DNA of 64,000 bases from Stramonita haemastoma. Its lineage: Eukaryota > Mollusca > Gastropoda > Neogastropoda > Muricidae. The stretch is taken from positions 20,923,951-20,987,950 of the forward strand of contig CM060342.1 in assembly GCA_030674155.1 (NCBI GenBank). Direction: 5' to 3'. Position numbers and translations under genes: made by a program. This document shows, piece by piece, positions 1 to 18,289 of the stretch; the stretch's first letter is position 1, and each line of letters begins with the position of its first letter. The notes under the pieces were generated by a model. The model worked only from the letters and a program-made list of their open reading frames with translations. It was not told the origin of the DNA and did no database searches.

Positions 1-127
1 TGTAGGCCCTATTGATCCTCTGAAATTCCATCTTCCATACATTACCAACTACACACCTCTTCCCCTGACATTCACGCACCCTTCCCCCTTTGTCTTTCTT
101 TGTCTTTATCTCTCTCTCCCACATTTC

Positions 128-156
128 CGTCTAATATCACAATTTGTGAAAAGACG
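128..156 (+). repeat. retroposon 3'-terminal stem-loop
   Basis: An outer stem CGTCT/AGACG encloses an inner stem CACAA/TTGTG with a one-base loop. It is followed by GTTAAAAG and then by a (CA)n array. The same two-tier structure recurs at 9582-9608, 37830-37858, 57242-57270 (-) and 61747-61774 (-), so this is read as the 3' end of a LINE or SINE family. The body of this copy is not recognisable upstream. Confidence 0.55.
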
Positions 157-171
157 TTAAAAGAAATTGAA

Positions 172-198
172 CACACACACACACACACACACACACAC
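172..198 (+). repeat. (CA)n microsatellite
   Basis: About 13 CA units lie between the stem-loop tail at 128-156 and a SINE S1 body starting at 199. The array appears to have replaced the tRNA-like head of that SINE. Confidence 0.9.
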
Positions 199-489
199 GG
201 TCGAGGAAATTTTTCTCCTGGAGTTAACATCAGTGCCGACTCCTCTCTCCCCAAAAGTCCTTCGGATGAGACTTTAAACCGAGGCCCCGTGTGCGAACGC
301 ACGCAGAACATCTTGCGCACACGTTAAATCCTGTTCCGCTTTTCGTAAGAGTAGGCCATCGTGTGCCGGTGGGAACAGATGACAATATTTACAAAAACTG
401 CATACACACGGGGACCGGATGAAAAAAAGCACATGGTTGCTTGTTCTGTTATCCTCGATATAAAAGAATAAATAAATAAAAAATAAATG
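199..489 (+). mobile_element. SINE family S1, head missing
   Basis: The body matches the other S1 copies: the block around CCTGGAGTTAACATCAGTGC, then AGTCCTTCGGATGAGACT, then GTGGGAACAGATGACAA, ending in CCTCGATATAAAAGAATAAA with an A/T-rich tail. The tRNA-derived head (A box TAGCCTAGTGG, B box GGTTCGATTCC) seen in copies at 26115, 34482 and 50541 is absent and replaced by (CA)n. Confidence 0.85.
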
Positions 490-518
490 TACCATCTGGA
501 AATAAAAGTTTGACTTGA

Positions 519-935
<417 letters not shown>

Positions 936-980
936 TCACCACGACTCAGTGAAATCAAAGAGAATTTTCTCTGTGACCAG

Positions 981-7761
<6,781 letters not shown>

Positions 7762-9500
7762 CTACGGCAACCAAGCTAGCTGACCAATCAGCACATGTCG
7801 TGTTTTACGCCACGAGGAGAAAGGAGAGGGACGTGTCGTGGTTGTGTCCCCTTGGCGACTGAGAAACACAGGGTTTGTCTTGTACTGGGAGCTGTGAGCT
7901 CTGATCGATATCTTTGCTGAGTTTTTGTAGTTATTGTTTAATATGTAGATTGTAGGATTTTGACAGTAGTGGCTTTTTGCGCTAGAAGTAATGAGCATGT
8001 GCATAATTCATTATTGTCATTATTATGGTAACTAGTCATTATTATTACCAGTCATAATCATTATTTATAACATCAGTATCCATTCATATTTTCTGTGGTG
8101 TGCTGTCCTTGTTTTGTTTCGAAGTTCAACAGAAAGGTTTTAAAAAAAAAAATTATGTTACGATGGTGGCTGCCAAAGCTATATCAATATTTAATCATGA
8201 CAAAGTCTGTCAAAAGATGAGGTAAAAGGATGGCTGCTAAGTATATTCTTCTTTTTTTCTCGTTCGCTTTACACCTGGGAAAAATAATGGCATGTCTTTT
8301 CCAGCTCCTCTCGTGGGTCGTACAGCTTGGTCTGTAGGGTTACCTTTGTCGGCCACACTTTCTTCCTCAGGTGCTAAGTATATTAGGGTCAAAATCGATT
8401 CAGTCAGATATCTTACAGTGACGGTTTCCTGCAGTTCTGAGAACCTGATGATGTTACAGGAAACTGTAAGAAGGAAACACACTGTGTCTGATTATTGACA
8501 CAGCAGACCTGTTGTTTTTTTTCTTCATATAAAAAGACTGGCTAATCGGAAGAAATATTTTATGAATCTCTTGCTCAGTATTGCCTCATTTACATGTGCA
8601 TATATATCCTTTTGTTGTTGAAAGGCTAGTTGATACTGTGGCATTAAAACTCAGTCATCATCTAGACAACATGTATAAAGTCAAATTTAATCATTTTCAT
8701 CTTTGTTAAAAAAAATCATGATGTTGATTATTTTTCAATAAGAAATCCACATGTTTCAGTGAGATGCCACTCCTTGATTATTGCACTTAGAAAAGAAATG
8801 ACTCCCAAATTTTGGTTAGATTTCTTCTTCCTGACTGAGATACTGAAAAAAACAACAAAAAACTGCCAAATTTTCCTGAAAATGAAGTATACTACTCCAA
8901 AGAATACTTTTCAGTCTTCAGGTTTGAAATGTAAGATACAAACAACAACAAAAATCCTGACCCTTACGACAGAGGTCTTTTATAGAATAATCCTCTTGAG
9001 TGTATTTAACAAATAGCGTTGTCATGTAACACATGTATTTATTAATCAGAAATAGGAAATTAACTTTGCTTTTACACAGAAAGGAGAGAGATATGGTGAT
9101 CCCTATTTTGTGACTAATAAGGAACTTGGTGGTGCTGACACTTGCCTTTGGGGAGTGTTGTTTTGTGTAGAGGACAGATTCAATCATGTAGATATCAAGT
9201 GTAAGCTGAAACATATGGCCTAGGTATTTTGTCCTTATTGTAAATAGTGCAATCATGTTTTTAGTACTGATTTTTACAGGGTGTTTTTATACATGGTCAG
9301 TTCGAGTATGGTACCTATATTTTGTGTAATAATACTCCCTTCATAAGGGCATGTCATATGTCAGAATAACTCAAAGCTTACACACGCGGGCATGTGCTTT
9401 CACAGAACAAATACTTATGTACACTTGTCCACACTCTTGCATGGGTTTACACACACATGCATGCACGCACGCAAGCATCCACAGATACTCACACATTTTA
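7762..9500 (+). other. 3' UTR or intergenic, no gene seen
   Basis: This AT-rich stretch follows the clathrin-like stop codon. It holds only short open frames with no recognisable domain. No single polyadenylation signal stands out, so the end of the transcript cannot be placed. Confidence 0.5.
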
Positions 9501-9511
9501 GGCATGCTCAG

Positions 9512-9543
9512 ACACACACACACACACACACACACACTTACAC

Positions 9544-9580
<37 letters not shown>

Positions 9581-9608
9581 ACTGATATCACTATTTAGTG
9601 GAAGGACG
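9512..9608 (+). repeat. (CA)n followed by the retroposon stem-loop
   Basis: CA repeats with ACTTACACTTA interruptions end at 9578. Then CTGATATCACTATTTAGTGG..AAGGACGTTAAAC forms the inner stem CACTA/TAGTG of the same 3'-terminal hairpin as at 128-156. Here the array precedes the hairpin instead of following it. Confidence 0.55.
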
Positions 9609-9735
9609 TTAAACTGAAGAATTAACTCTTTGCTTATGATTATTGAAGTGTGCAGAGGAAAGCGTTATATAATAAGGATGTAACGTATTGTGTGAAAGTG
9701 GATGTGATGAAACAGTGTGTTTTCCTTACCGTGCA

Positions 9736-9891
9736 ATGAACAGCAGATCTCTTTCTATGTGCCTTGCTTTTCTTTTCTTCTCTGCTCTGCTTGCTGCAAA
9801 GCCACAGCCCTGTTGTCCAGCCAGGCATGGTCAGTTTGGCTTTAGGTGGTGGACATATTGGCTGGGGGGGTGCACTCTCAGGAGCTCTTAG
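9736..9891 (+). CDS. small ORF with signal-peptide-like start (doubtful)
   Basis: The 51-codon frame starts MNSRSLSMCLAFLFFSALLA, which has the polar-hydrophobic pattern of a secretion signal. It continues with PQPCCPARHGQ and three cysteines in all after the signal (CC..C). No family is recognised. Length and lack of conservation evidence make a chance ORF likely. Confidence 0.15.
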   Translation: MNSRSLSMCLAFLFFSALLAAKPQPCCPARHGQFGFRWWTYWLGGCTLRSS

Positions 9892-10139
9892 CTGTGATTG
9901 GATTTTGGCATAATGAATATTGGCTTTTTTTTTTCATTTTGGGGTTTTTTGTGCAGATTGTCGTAACAGCTTAGACTTGGTGTTGGTCAGACTCTTGAAA
10001 TTGATTACCTGTTGCTGGTCAGGTAGTAGAGGTGTTTTTTTTCGCCGGAAGTTGTTGTCTCTTAGAGATTTCTCATTGGTCAACTCTTTAAAGATTTTGG
10101 TAGTTCATTGTTTCTCAGATTTTAGATTTGTTTGATTCA

Positions 10140-10345
10140 AGTGTTCAGCAACAATTGTTAAAGATTTCTTGGTCAATTCTGTAAATGTTAGCAACAACTG
10201 TCCAAGATTTCTTTTTGGTCAATTCTGTACATTTTTAGCAACAACTCTTCCAAGATTTCTTGGTCAATTCTGTAAAAAGTTTGGCAACTGTCCAAGATTT
10301 CTTGTGGGTCAATTCTTTAAGCGTCCAATTGTCCAAGATCTTTTT
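10140..10345 (+). repeat. ~50-bp minisatellite
   Basis: The phrase AAGATTTCTTGGTCAATTCT recurs with small changes at about 10158, 10203, 10251 and 10295, each preceded by CAACAAYTGTYC or similar. More diverged relatives of the unit (TTGGTC.., GACAATCGTCTCA, CAATGATTGTCTCATGATTG) extend the tract over about 10040-10780. Confidence 0.75.
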
Positions 10346-10829
10346 GTCAGCTGTGAACATTTTTTGGCAGTTACTGAAAGCTTAAAGTCTCCCTGTTGGT
10401 CTGCTCTTTTCAGAGTTTTGGCAATGATTGTTGCACGTTCTAAACATTTTGCATTTGTCGAGTGTTTGCTTATGCTTTTCTTACCATCCTGAATACACCT
10501 TGTTGGCAAGCTCTCTGAGAGTTTTCGTGACAATCGTCTCACAATGCAAAGAATATTTATTTTGGGAGGTGATGGCAGCGATGGTTTGATAGCTGAGAAG
10601 TGTGTTGCTGGTCAGGCCAAGCTTGGCTGTGGCTGTTCTGCATCTCAAAGAAAAAGTGCTGCTTGCAGCTTTGGCTACTGTCATGTCACACCTTTGAGAC
10701 TGCTTCTGGTTAACTCAAAGAATGTCTGCCAATGATTGTCTCATGATTGAAAGATTGTCGATTCAGATCATTGATTATGATTGTGATGCTGGGAATGTTG
10801 AAGACGTCTCTGGGTTTATAGGTTTCTTC

Positions 10830-11890
10830 TTGTTGGCGAGTTCTCAGAGATATTACATTTTGTACATGTGTGTGTTCTGTCCTGGTGATGAACAGAAAGA
10901 TCTGTAAATATGGACATCATTTCTCTAGGTTATTTTGGGCTAGTGGATTTCTTTCTGTGATGCTTTTGCTCTTTCTGCTGTTGAGATAGGTGGAAACTGC
11001 TCAGATCTTTATTATTTTTTTATTTATTTTGAAAACCATTTCATTTCTGCAAAACGAACCACCTGGCCCACCTGTTCAATCTCTCCCCCCCCCCCCCCCC
11101 CTCAGACCATTGTTATTTATACCTGTGAAAAAAAACAAGTATTTTTGATTGCTGAACCATCATCCAGTTTTATTGTTCATAATTTTTTTAAGGGAAGGGG
11201 GGGGGGGGAGGGGGGTTTCCTTTGTTGGAAAGAAAGTAAACTGTTTGATTAGTTTGTGTCAATGAAAAGATATGAAGTATTAATTGTAAAACCCTTTGTC
11301 ATTTTGATCAGGTTAATTGTGTTGAAGTATTTGTAGCACACATAACTGTAAGCTAAGCTTCTGTCTGTAGAGTAGAGTAGCCCAGGTTAATGTATTTTGA
11401 TAGTTTATTCTTCTTTACCTTCACCTATCCTGTTGCCCCGTAGACCATGGGGGCACCACTGAAGATTATGCAACCTCCTTATTTACAAAGGACAAGAAAT
11501 CTCACAAATTGTCTCATTGAACAAACACTTTCTTCTTCTTTTTTTATTGCTCATTTTATGATGAAAAGGATCAGAAATCTCATGAATTATCGTATTTTTT
11601 AAAGTAGGCACATAAGACTGCATTTTGTGAATTAGCTTTTAAAAAAAAGTAATGAAATATAGATTAAAAAATGGAATAAGTTGTTTTCTAAATGCCAGTA
11701 TATATGAAGGGAAATAGCTGTCTTCCTGCAGAAAAGCAGCAGGTTCAGTCCCCTCTGAAGCTGAACTGTTCCATGAGTGGGGGTCTGGGAGCTAGTCTAA
11801 GGTTAATTACATTTTTTTTTGTTATTTCAAGGCTGTATGGTCAGTTTATACAGTTTTTTGTTGCTAGGAAAATGCTTAATTGAGACATTT
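10830..11890 (+). other. no gene seen
   Basis: AT-rich sequence with a C run at about 11085-11101, a G run at about 11197-11207, and no ORF, SINE or splice-supported exon that could be defended. Confidence 0.5.
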
Positions 11891-11894
11891 TATA

Positions 11895-12135
11895 TTAGGC
11901 CATAATATATAAGAAAAAGAGAGAGAGAGAGAAAGGTTGGTTTATACATAGTTTGTAATGAGGAGATAGGGGGGTAAGTTTTTATAGAAAGGTCAGTTTA
12001 TACTTAACAGTTTGTTATGAGAGTGGAGGGTTAGTTTGTACATAACATAGTTTGTTTTGAGGAGAGAGAAGGGTCAGTTTATACATAACATTGTTATATG
12101 GAAAGAGAAGGGTCATTTTATACACAATTTTTTTT
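11895..12135 (+). repeat. ~50-60-bp minisatellite
   Basis: Four to five diverged copies of GGTCAGTTTATACATAACA followed by GTTTGTTRTGAGGAGAGAGA occur between AGAGAGAGAGAAAGG and TTTTATACACAA. Confidence 0.65.
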
Positions 12136-12289
12136 TTTTTAGGACAATGAGGAGACCACAGAATTTATCTGATGTTTGGAGTTTAGTCTGTGCATAGTTT
12201 GATAATGAAAAGACTTTATAGTCAGTGAATATATATCAGACCTGTTTCTGCTTCATAATGACCACAGCAATCTCGGGCTCTGCTGCCAT

Positions 12290-12440
12290 GGTTTTGTGCA
12301 GTACTCTACATTTCAAGTTGCTGCTATATTTGAAGTAATAGTGATTCCACAATTTTTGTGCCGTTAACTCTGCATTTCAAGTCGAAAATATAAAAACCTT
12401 GCTTCATTTGAAGTCATAGAGATTCTACAATTTTTTCAAT
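12290..12440 (+). repeat. ~75-bp tandem duplication
   Basis: CTCTACATTTCAAGTTG..TTTGAAGTAATAGTGATTCC..ACAATTTTTG is repeated as CTCTGCATTTCAAGTCG..TTTGAAGTCATAGAGATTCT..ACAATTTTTT. Confidence 0.7.
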
Positions 12441-12712
12441 CTCAGTTTAGTGAATCAGCGGGTGGATCCTATTATGTGCTGTCAATTCATGACAGCGAAG
12501 AGAATATGTGAAATTTACAAGAAGGTTGAGATTAGTGAGGAGATTTTAAGGACAGAGAGCTTTACCATGATGAAGAGCTGTTTAGCTTTGCAGTCATTCT
12601 TTGATGAGTGCAGTAAAAATACTGCCAGTTTGATGTCAGTTCAGAAAGATAATCACTATGGTCATTACACTCGGATATTTCAGAATATGGCTACTTAACT
12701 GGCGTGTAAAAA

Positions 12713-12775
12713 CTGTCACTTGTAAATTCTCACCATTTGTAAACCTCAGAGCTCTAGCAGGGGAATGGGAAAAAA
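12713..12775 (+). mobile_element. SINE S4 tail relic
   Basis: TTCTCACCATTTGTAAACCT followed by CAGAGCTCTAG and a GGGAATGG, A-run end matches the S4 3' segment found at 30500-30630 and 35520-35630. Confidence 0.55.
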
Positions 12776-12779
12776 AATT

Positions 12780-13730
12780 GTACTGAGTGCTAGTTAGTTG
12801 TTAGTGAAGGCCTGAACAACTGCTAGTGTAGCATAAAGAGCAGTGTTTACTGAAGATAATCAGGAGTGTAGCAGGCCATTTGTGGTTAGTTAGGGAAGAT
12901 GTAACAGGGATTATGGACAGCAGGAAGGTTTAGGATGGAACAGTTACCTGGGCTGACGTTGAGGTAAGGATACAGGTCAGTGACTGCACCCTCCTGGGGC
13001 TACAGCTGAAAATGACAGGCAGTGAGTGACCTGGCCTCTCCTAAGGTAAGTCCTTGCCATGTTGGGTTGTTTTTTTTTTAACAGTAACCCTTTCAGCACC
13101 AAGCCTGAATACACAATGGAGGGTTATCAGTATTAAAAAATTTTTTTAAAGCATTCTGATGAAAAAACTATTGAAGCAAAATTATATCACATGGAAAATT
13201 CTGAACGTACACTTGTTGTATATATTGTGTGTTCTCTTGGTGCTGAATGGGTTACATTTTCCCCTGACATTTTTATTGTTTTTTCACACAGCTGTAAGCC
13301 AGGTTAGGTTCTGAAATATTGAGCTTTGTTTTTTTTGGTGCATGACTCAGACATGAGAACGTTCTGCCTTTTGGCAAAAGTCTGGCTCTTGAAGTAATCC
13401 CTGGCTGTTTTGGAGACTGATGCTAATCCGATAAGAAAGTGATGGGGCTGGGAGTGGAGTGGTGTGATCGGTTATTGGACCGTTTTAACACATCCATGTT
13501 CTGGCTGTCTTTCTCAGTTCAGATTTGTGTCCGGATTTTGAGCCTTGCTCTGAGTCCAGCAATAGGCGTATCTGCTTTATGAATTTGTTGGGGGGAAAAA
13601 CCCAGCAAGTATTTTCTCCATCAGTTCCAAAGACCAGCACACATTTATTGGAAAGCTATAAAGATTCATAAGTGAATGAGAGTGTCACATTTTTTTCAAA
13701 AGAAATCTTATGATATTTTCATTCCCAAAG
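12780..13730 (+). other. no gene seen
   Basis: Mixed-composition single-copy sequence. GGTTATCAGTATTAAAAAAT and a few T runs are present, but no supported gene or repeat. Confidence 0.5.
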
Positions 13731-13732
13731 TG

Positions 13733-13840
13733 GGAATGCGACTACCTTGATGGTGGGTAAAAAACGGTCACATACGCAAAATCTCGCCATTGATAAACCT
13801 CAGGGGTCTAGTCAAGGAACAGGAAAAAATATTTTCAGTG
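13733..13840 (+). mobile_element. SINE S4 tail fragment
   Basis: GGAATGCGACTACCTTGATG then AAAATCTCGCCATTGATAAA, CCTCAGGGGTCTAGTCAAGG and an A-rich end. It is the same 3' module as S4 elsewhere. Confidence 0.6.
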
Positions 13841-14077
13841 TGAAAACTACTCAGCACCTCCCTCCATCAGGGGCATTGCCCCTGCACCCCACTGGTGGCC
13901 TAGTCAGACTCCAATCATCCCCCAAATTTTAATCCTTTTTTTGTTCTCATGTCTGATCATCATGTATTGACTGTTCTTCCGACGTGTCATGACCTAAATG
14001 AGGTGGCACCCTAATACGGCTTTCAAGATCAGTAGGGCTTTAAGCAATATGGTACGGTAGGTATGACCTGTCATTGC

Positions 14078-14224
14078 AGTAGATAGGAATGCATAATGTA
14101 GGAAATGTACAGGTGTAGTAGAATGCTCAGGTTGCCATGTGAATTTTAGGTGATAGGAATGCATAGAGTAGGATATGTACAGGTGTAGTAGAATGCTCAG
14201 GTTGCCATGTGAATTTCAGGTGTT
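14078..14224 (+). repeat. ~72-bp tandem duplication
   Basis: ATAGGAATGCATAATGTAGG..ATGTACAGGTGTAGTAGAAT..GCTCAGGTTGCCATGTGAAT is repeated immediately with few differences. High identity suggests a recent event. Confidence 0.85.
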
Positions 14225-14382
14225 GTAGGAAACGAATGCCATGAATGTTACATTGCTATCTTCATCCCCATCGTGTCTTCTGTTGGCCGTGGTCTGTTAT
14301 GGGCTTTGTCCCCAATTCAAGGTTTGTCATGATGTTGGGCTTGATGTGTTGAGGGGGTCCAATTTTAGTGGTGATAGCCGTT

Positions 14383-14500
14383 TCGTTTTAAAATGAGAAT
14401 TTTGAATTATCCACTGTGCAATAGGAAAAGGAAGATTTTCGTTTTAAAATCAGAATTTTGAATTATGAATTATCCACAGCGCAATAGGAAAAGAAAGAAG
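14383..14500 (+). repeat. ~65-bp tandem duplication
   Basis: CGTTTTAAAATGAGAATTTT..TATCCACTGTGCAATAGGAA is repeated as CGTTTTAAAATCAGAATTTT..TATCCACAGCGCAATAGGAA, with an extra GAATTAT in the second copy. Confidence 0.8.
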
Positions 14501-14579
14501 GCGTGTTTTCCGATTAACAGGCTTTGCTTTAGAAAGTCTTACCCAAAGTTGGCTGTCTTTTTTCCAGGCTCCATTTTCA

Positions 14580-15350
14580 AACTGGTGGGGGGGGGGGGGG
14601 GGGGGACTAGAAGGTGTAATGCAGAGATTATGAATTTTTTTTTTTAAAGTGTTAGCTTTGGTGGGGGAACTGGAAGGTGTAATGTTTTAAACAGAATTAC
14701 AGGTTAAAAAGAAAACAAGAATAGATAGAGATAGAAGTATTTTTTCCTTTTTTATTTGGTGGGGGAGAGGGGGAGGGTCAGAATTACAGGTGTGGTGGGA
14801 TAATGTTCACTTTGTGTGTGGGGGTAGGGTAATAATATTTCCAAGTTTTGAGGCAGATAGTAGTACAGATGATGAAGTCACATTTGCTTGTGTGAACAGT
14901 AATAAGTGTTAAAGAAAGGAAGGGGTTGGGGGGGGGGGGGGAGGAATAGAAGGTAAGCTTTTATTTTGTTGCTATATTTTAGAATTACAGGTGTGATGAG
15001 GTAAAGTTTAAATGAATGGGGGGAGGGAGGGGGATTACAAGTGTGATACAGTTGTGTGTGAACAGGGTTAAGGGGATAGAGGAGGGATTTAAGCAAGATC
15101 CCCCCCCCCATTTTTTTTAATGACAGGCAATGTTTGCTTTTTTTTTTTTTTAAGCCGTAAAGGAGAATCGGGGAGGGGGGGAGGGTTAGGAGGTACAATT
15201 TCCTTAAAAAATGTTTTAAAGATAACAGGCTGTGAAAAGATAAAAGTTTGTATTTACGTACAGGGTTATAAGTTTAAGGGGGATAGAGGTATTTCTGTTT
15301 ATTGGGGGGTGGTAAAAAGGATTTATAAATGTGGGGAGGTAGAGTTCTGT
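14580..15350 (+). repeat. G-run-rich region
   Basis: Several G runs (about 14586-14604, 14929-14942, 15172-15181) lie in AT-rich sequence with repeated motifs AATTACAGGTGTG, GTTAAAGAAAGG and GGGGATAGAGG. The looks are of a diverged repeat array; no convincing gene is seen. Confidence 0.5.
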
Positions 15351-15354
15351 ACTT

Positions 15355-15450
15355 AGCGGATATATATTGTGTTATATGGGAGTTTCTACCGAGCCGATAT
15401 ATCTTGTGTTTTATGGGAGGTTGTACCTAGCCGATATATACTGGGTTCTG
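15355..15450 (+). repeat. ~42-bp tandem repeat
   Basis: GCGGATATATATTGTGTTAT..GGGAGTTTCTACC, then GCCGATATATCTTGTGTTTT..GGGAGGTTGTACC, then GCCGATATATACTGGGTTCT: two to three units. Confidence 0.75.
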
Positions 15451-15778
15451 TAGTGGTTGAAAATGGAGCCTGGTTCACTGCAACAGCTTGGAGTTAGACC
15501 ACAGAAATCCTGCCTTCACAAGAAGAGCTGGTTTTATCATAAGGTCAGGCGACAACAGAATGAAGTTTCAGTCACTCTGTGTGCAGATTCACTTTCTTTT
15601 GGTAACAAATTCTGAAGAACAAAAATTACTGAGGAAAGACAAGTGCAGGTACCAACTTCTCAATCATGTGGAAAATGACTTATCAAAGATTCCCCCCCAA
15701 AAAAATTGAGAGTAGAGGGGAGACATCTGGAACTCTTCCTGGTGTACAAATTTCTAACAGACTTTTGGCTTGATACAA

Positions 15779-15840
15779 GCTTTTAGGCCTGTAAATTCAA
15801 ATCTCCACGAGCTTTTAGGCCTGTAAATTCAAGTCTCTTA
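15779..15840 (+). repeat. 30-bp tandem duplication
   Basis: AGCTTTTAGGCCTGTAAATT followed by CAAATCTCCACG is repeated once as the same 20-mer plus CAAGTCTCTTAC. Confidence 0.85.
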
Positions 15841-16233
15841 CTTTTGAACTAGGTGTAGTCAAGTTTATTCTATGGACCCCCTCACCACAACAGGCCCAAC
15901 TTCACGACAAACCTTGCATTGGGGATAAAGCCCATAACAGACTATAGCAGATGGGGATAATGTAGCATTCATGGCATTCGTTTTAAGTTTGGGGGGGACA
16001 GGGGGTTTTCGTGTCAATATTTCAAGTCGGGGTAGATTTGAAGTTGTGAGGTGTAAATTAGCTGCCCACCCTCCAGGCCCCCGTCCACCCACCCCTAGAG
16101 GTAATTTACTTATATACCTGTTGGACAGCGAGTACAGTTCTCTGAAACAGCTCACATGCATGCACACCTCATGCAACACAAGACAGGAGAGGCGAGGTTT
16201 CCCACACTTTATTTGCATGCAACACCACTCACT

Positions 16234-16386
16234 GAACAACATCTCGCACACAACTGCTGCAGTAGAGGTCACAAACTACTGCTGCAACAGCAGAAGTCAT
16301 GCACAAGTAGTTATGCGTGACTTCTGCTGCTGCAGCAGTAGTTGTGTGTGACTTCTACTGCAGCAGTTGTGTGCGAGATGCTGTTC
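16234..16386. repeat. long near-perfect inverted repeat (hairpin)
   Basis: The left arm starts GAACAACATCTCGCACACAA and ends AACAGCAGAAGTCA. The right arm is its reverse complement, starting TGACTTCTGCTGCTGCAGCA and ending GTGTGCGAGATGCTGTTC. Arms are 66 and 69 bp with about three mismatches and one 3-base gap. The spacer is about 18 bp and includes CAAGTAGTTATGCG. Each arm is itself built of two related GCTGCAGTAG..GTCACA blocks. Confidence 0.85.
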
Positions 16387-16640
16387 CTACACACACACAA
16401 CTACCCTAACACTACACAATAACATACAACATACACACAACCCTAACACTACACAATAGTATACATGACACACACAATAGTATACATGACGCACACAATA
16501 ACATACAACACACAAATAACATACAAGACACAAATAACACACAACACCGCTACCTACCATAGTGTGAACATTGCACACGACATTGCACATGACACAACAC
16601 AACACAACACAACCTAGGACACCAACACTCGCCATGAACA
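16387..16640 (+). repeat. AC-rich degenerate short-repeat tract
   Basis: Repeated ACACTACACAATAACATACA, CACAATAGTATACATGAC and ACAACACAACACAACC words follow directly after the hairpin. No ORF is credible. Confidence 0.7.
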
Positions 16641-18280
16641 CCTACATGGACCTGTATAGCTACCACCACCCCCTACGTAAGACTAACCTGAAGAGTTTTA
16701 TACACACACCCAGAACAGCTACCCACACACTTCTGTCTCACTTGCACACATAAATTCCCTCTACAACTGAACTATTACCCTCACCAAACTACATAGCTGC
16801 CAAACTTTCAGGATCTGAACACAGAATTGAGCAGGGGGATTGGGGGTGCTTACCCCCTCCTGAAAAAGTGGGGGTCATGGGGAACAGAGGCCTATGAAGT
16901 TGCAGTATCTTTTATGGTTAAAGCAGCAAAAAAATCTCCTGTCGGAAAAGAATAGTGTAGTGTGCCTAACTTGCAAATGTAAGGGGCATAAGTGGGAAGT
17001 ATATTGGACACTGTCTTTCTGCTACTCAGTTGTTTTGTCTGTGCATCTGCATGCATTTGACTTGAATCGGTGTCATTAACTGGCTGCATGGTAATGCACC
17101 ACTACAGCTGAAATCTGAGCTGCTACACTACAATTGTAGAGAGGAACAACTCTGATCTTCTCTTTTGTGGTTATGCCATTTTGTCGGCCATGCGAAATTT
17201 TAAAAATCACTCCAGCTCAGAATACAAAACTTTGGCTTTGTTTAGACTCATCTATACATGGAAAATTCTTCTCATGTCTGAGAACAAATTTCTTATAGGC
17301 ACAGCTATCAGGATTTTTGCTTTTCTCGATGTCTTGGTCGGGAGAGAAGGCATAATAATAAAAAATATGTGCTGAAGATGGGTGTTATAAACTCAAAATC
17401 AGCATTGGAAACCAGCATGTGCATTGGCTTCCTACTTGATTTATGTAGGCTTTATTCTTCTAGAGCTCCAAATTTGGAATCTGTAAGTTTTTAAGAAGTG
17501 GTAAAGAGACCTAGCAAGAAACGGGAAAAATTCTGGTAAGAAAAAGGAAAGGTTGGCAGCTATGAAGTACCCTGAACGTCTCACAACACTCCCCTGAACT
17601 ACCTAAACAGCTACTGTGAACCATATCTCTCTCTCGCACACACAGACATACACAGACCTGCCTACCACTACAGTATACCCATAGTTTCTTTGGCAAAAGA
17701 TTTATATATAGGCCCTACTCCTGAAATACAACTGCGAGTTGAAAACTATAACTTTACACCTGGTTTATGGTACTATCAGGACTCGTTCAAGAATTTTTTT
17801 GGTTCATTTTGGCCAAACTTTGCCGTGAATAAATAGCCATCGATTTCCTGTGCATGTGTCTTTGTGCATTGCATTTACAAAATGGCAGTGTGCGAAATGC
17901 TACTGCTTGAAAACATGAAAAATCATAAGGTCAGTGCATCCAACTTTTGTCCTTGGTGTTGGTGCTTCTTCTCTACCCCTCCTCTCCTTTTTTCACCTTG
18001 AGGTCAAGAAAATTGAACATGTACTACTAACACCCCCCCCCCCCCCAGGTTACTGTGATTCTTAATGTTGCCTTACAATTAAACCTAGTATCCCCCCCCC
18101 CCAAAAAAAAAAAAAAAAAAAAAATCATTAAACTGCACAAGCTTTTTCTTCTTTCGATTCTTTTAACCTGGTAACCTAATTGTGTTTGGGAGTATTTTAT
18201 TTCTTTGACATGGTTAACTGACGATTGGCATTTTCATGATGGAAAACTGGTCAGTCAGTCCCAACTCAAGAGCAGGCAGG
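16641..18280 (+). other. no gene seen
   Basis: Unremarkable sequence with C runs at about 18026-18046 and 18092-18102 and an A run after the second. Scattered TACCCTGAAC words anticipate the array at 18290. Confidence 0.45.
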
Positions 18281-18289
18281 TCTGCACAC

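Noticed and set aside
16387..16460. CCCTAA words suggesting telomeric repeats
   Set aside because: They are isolated CCCTAACACTACAC words in an AC-rich tract, not tandem TTAGGG.
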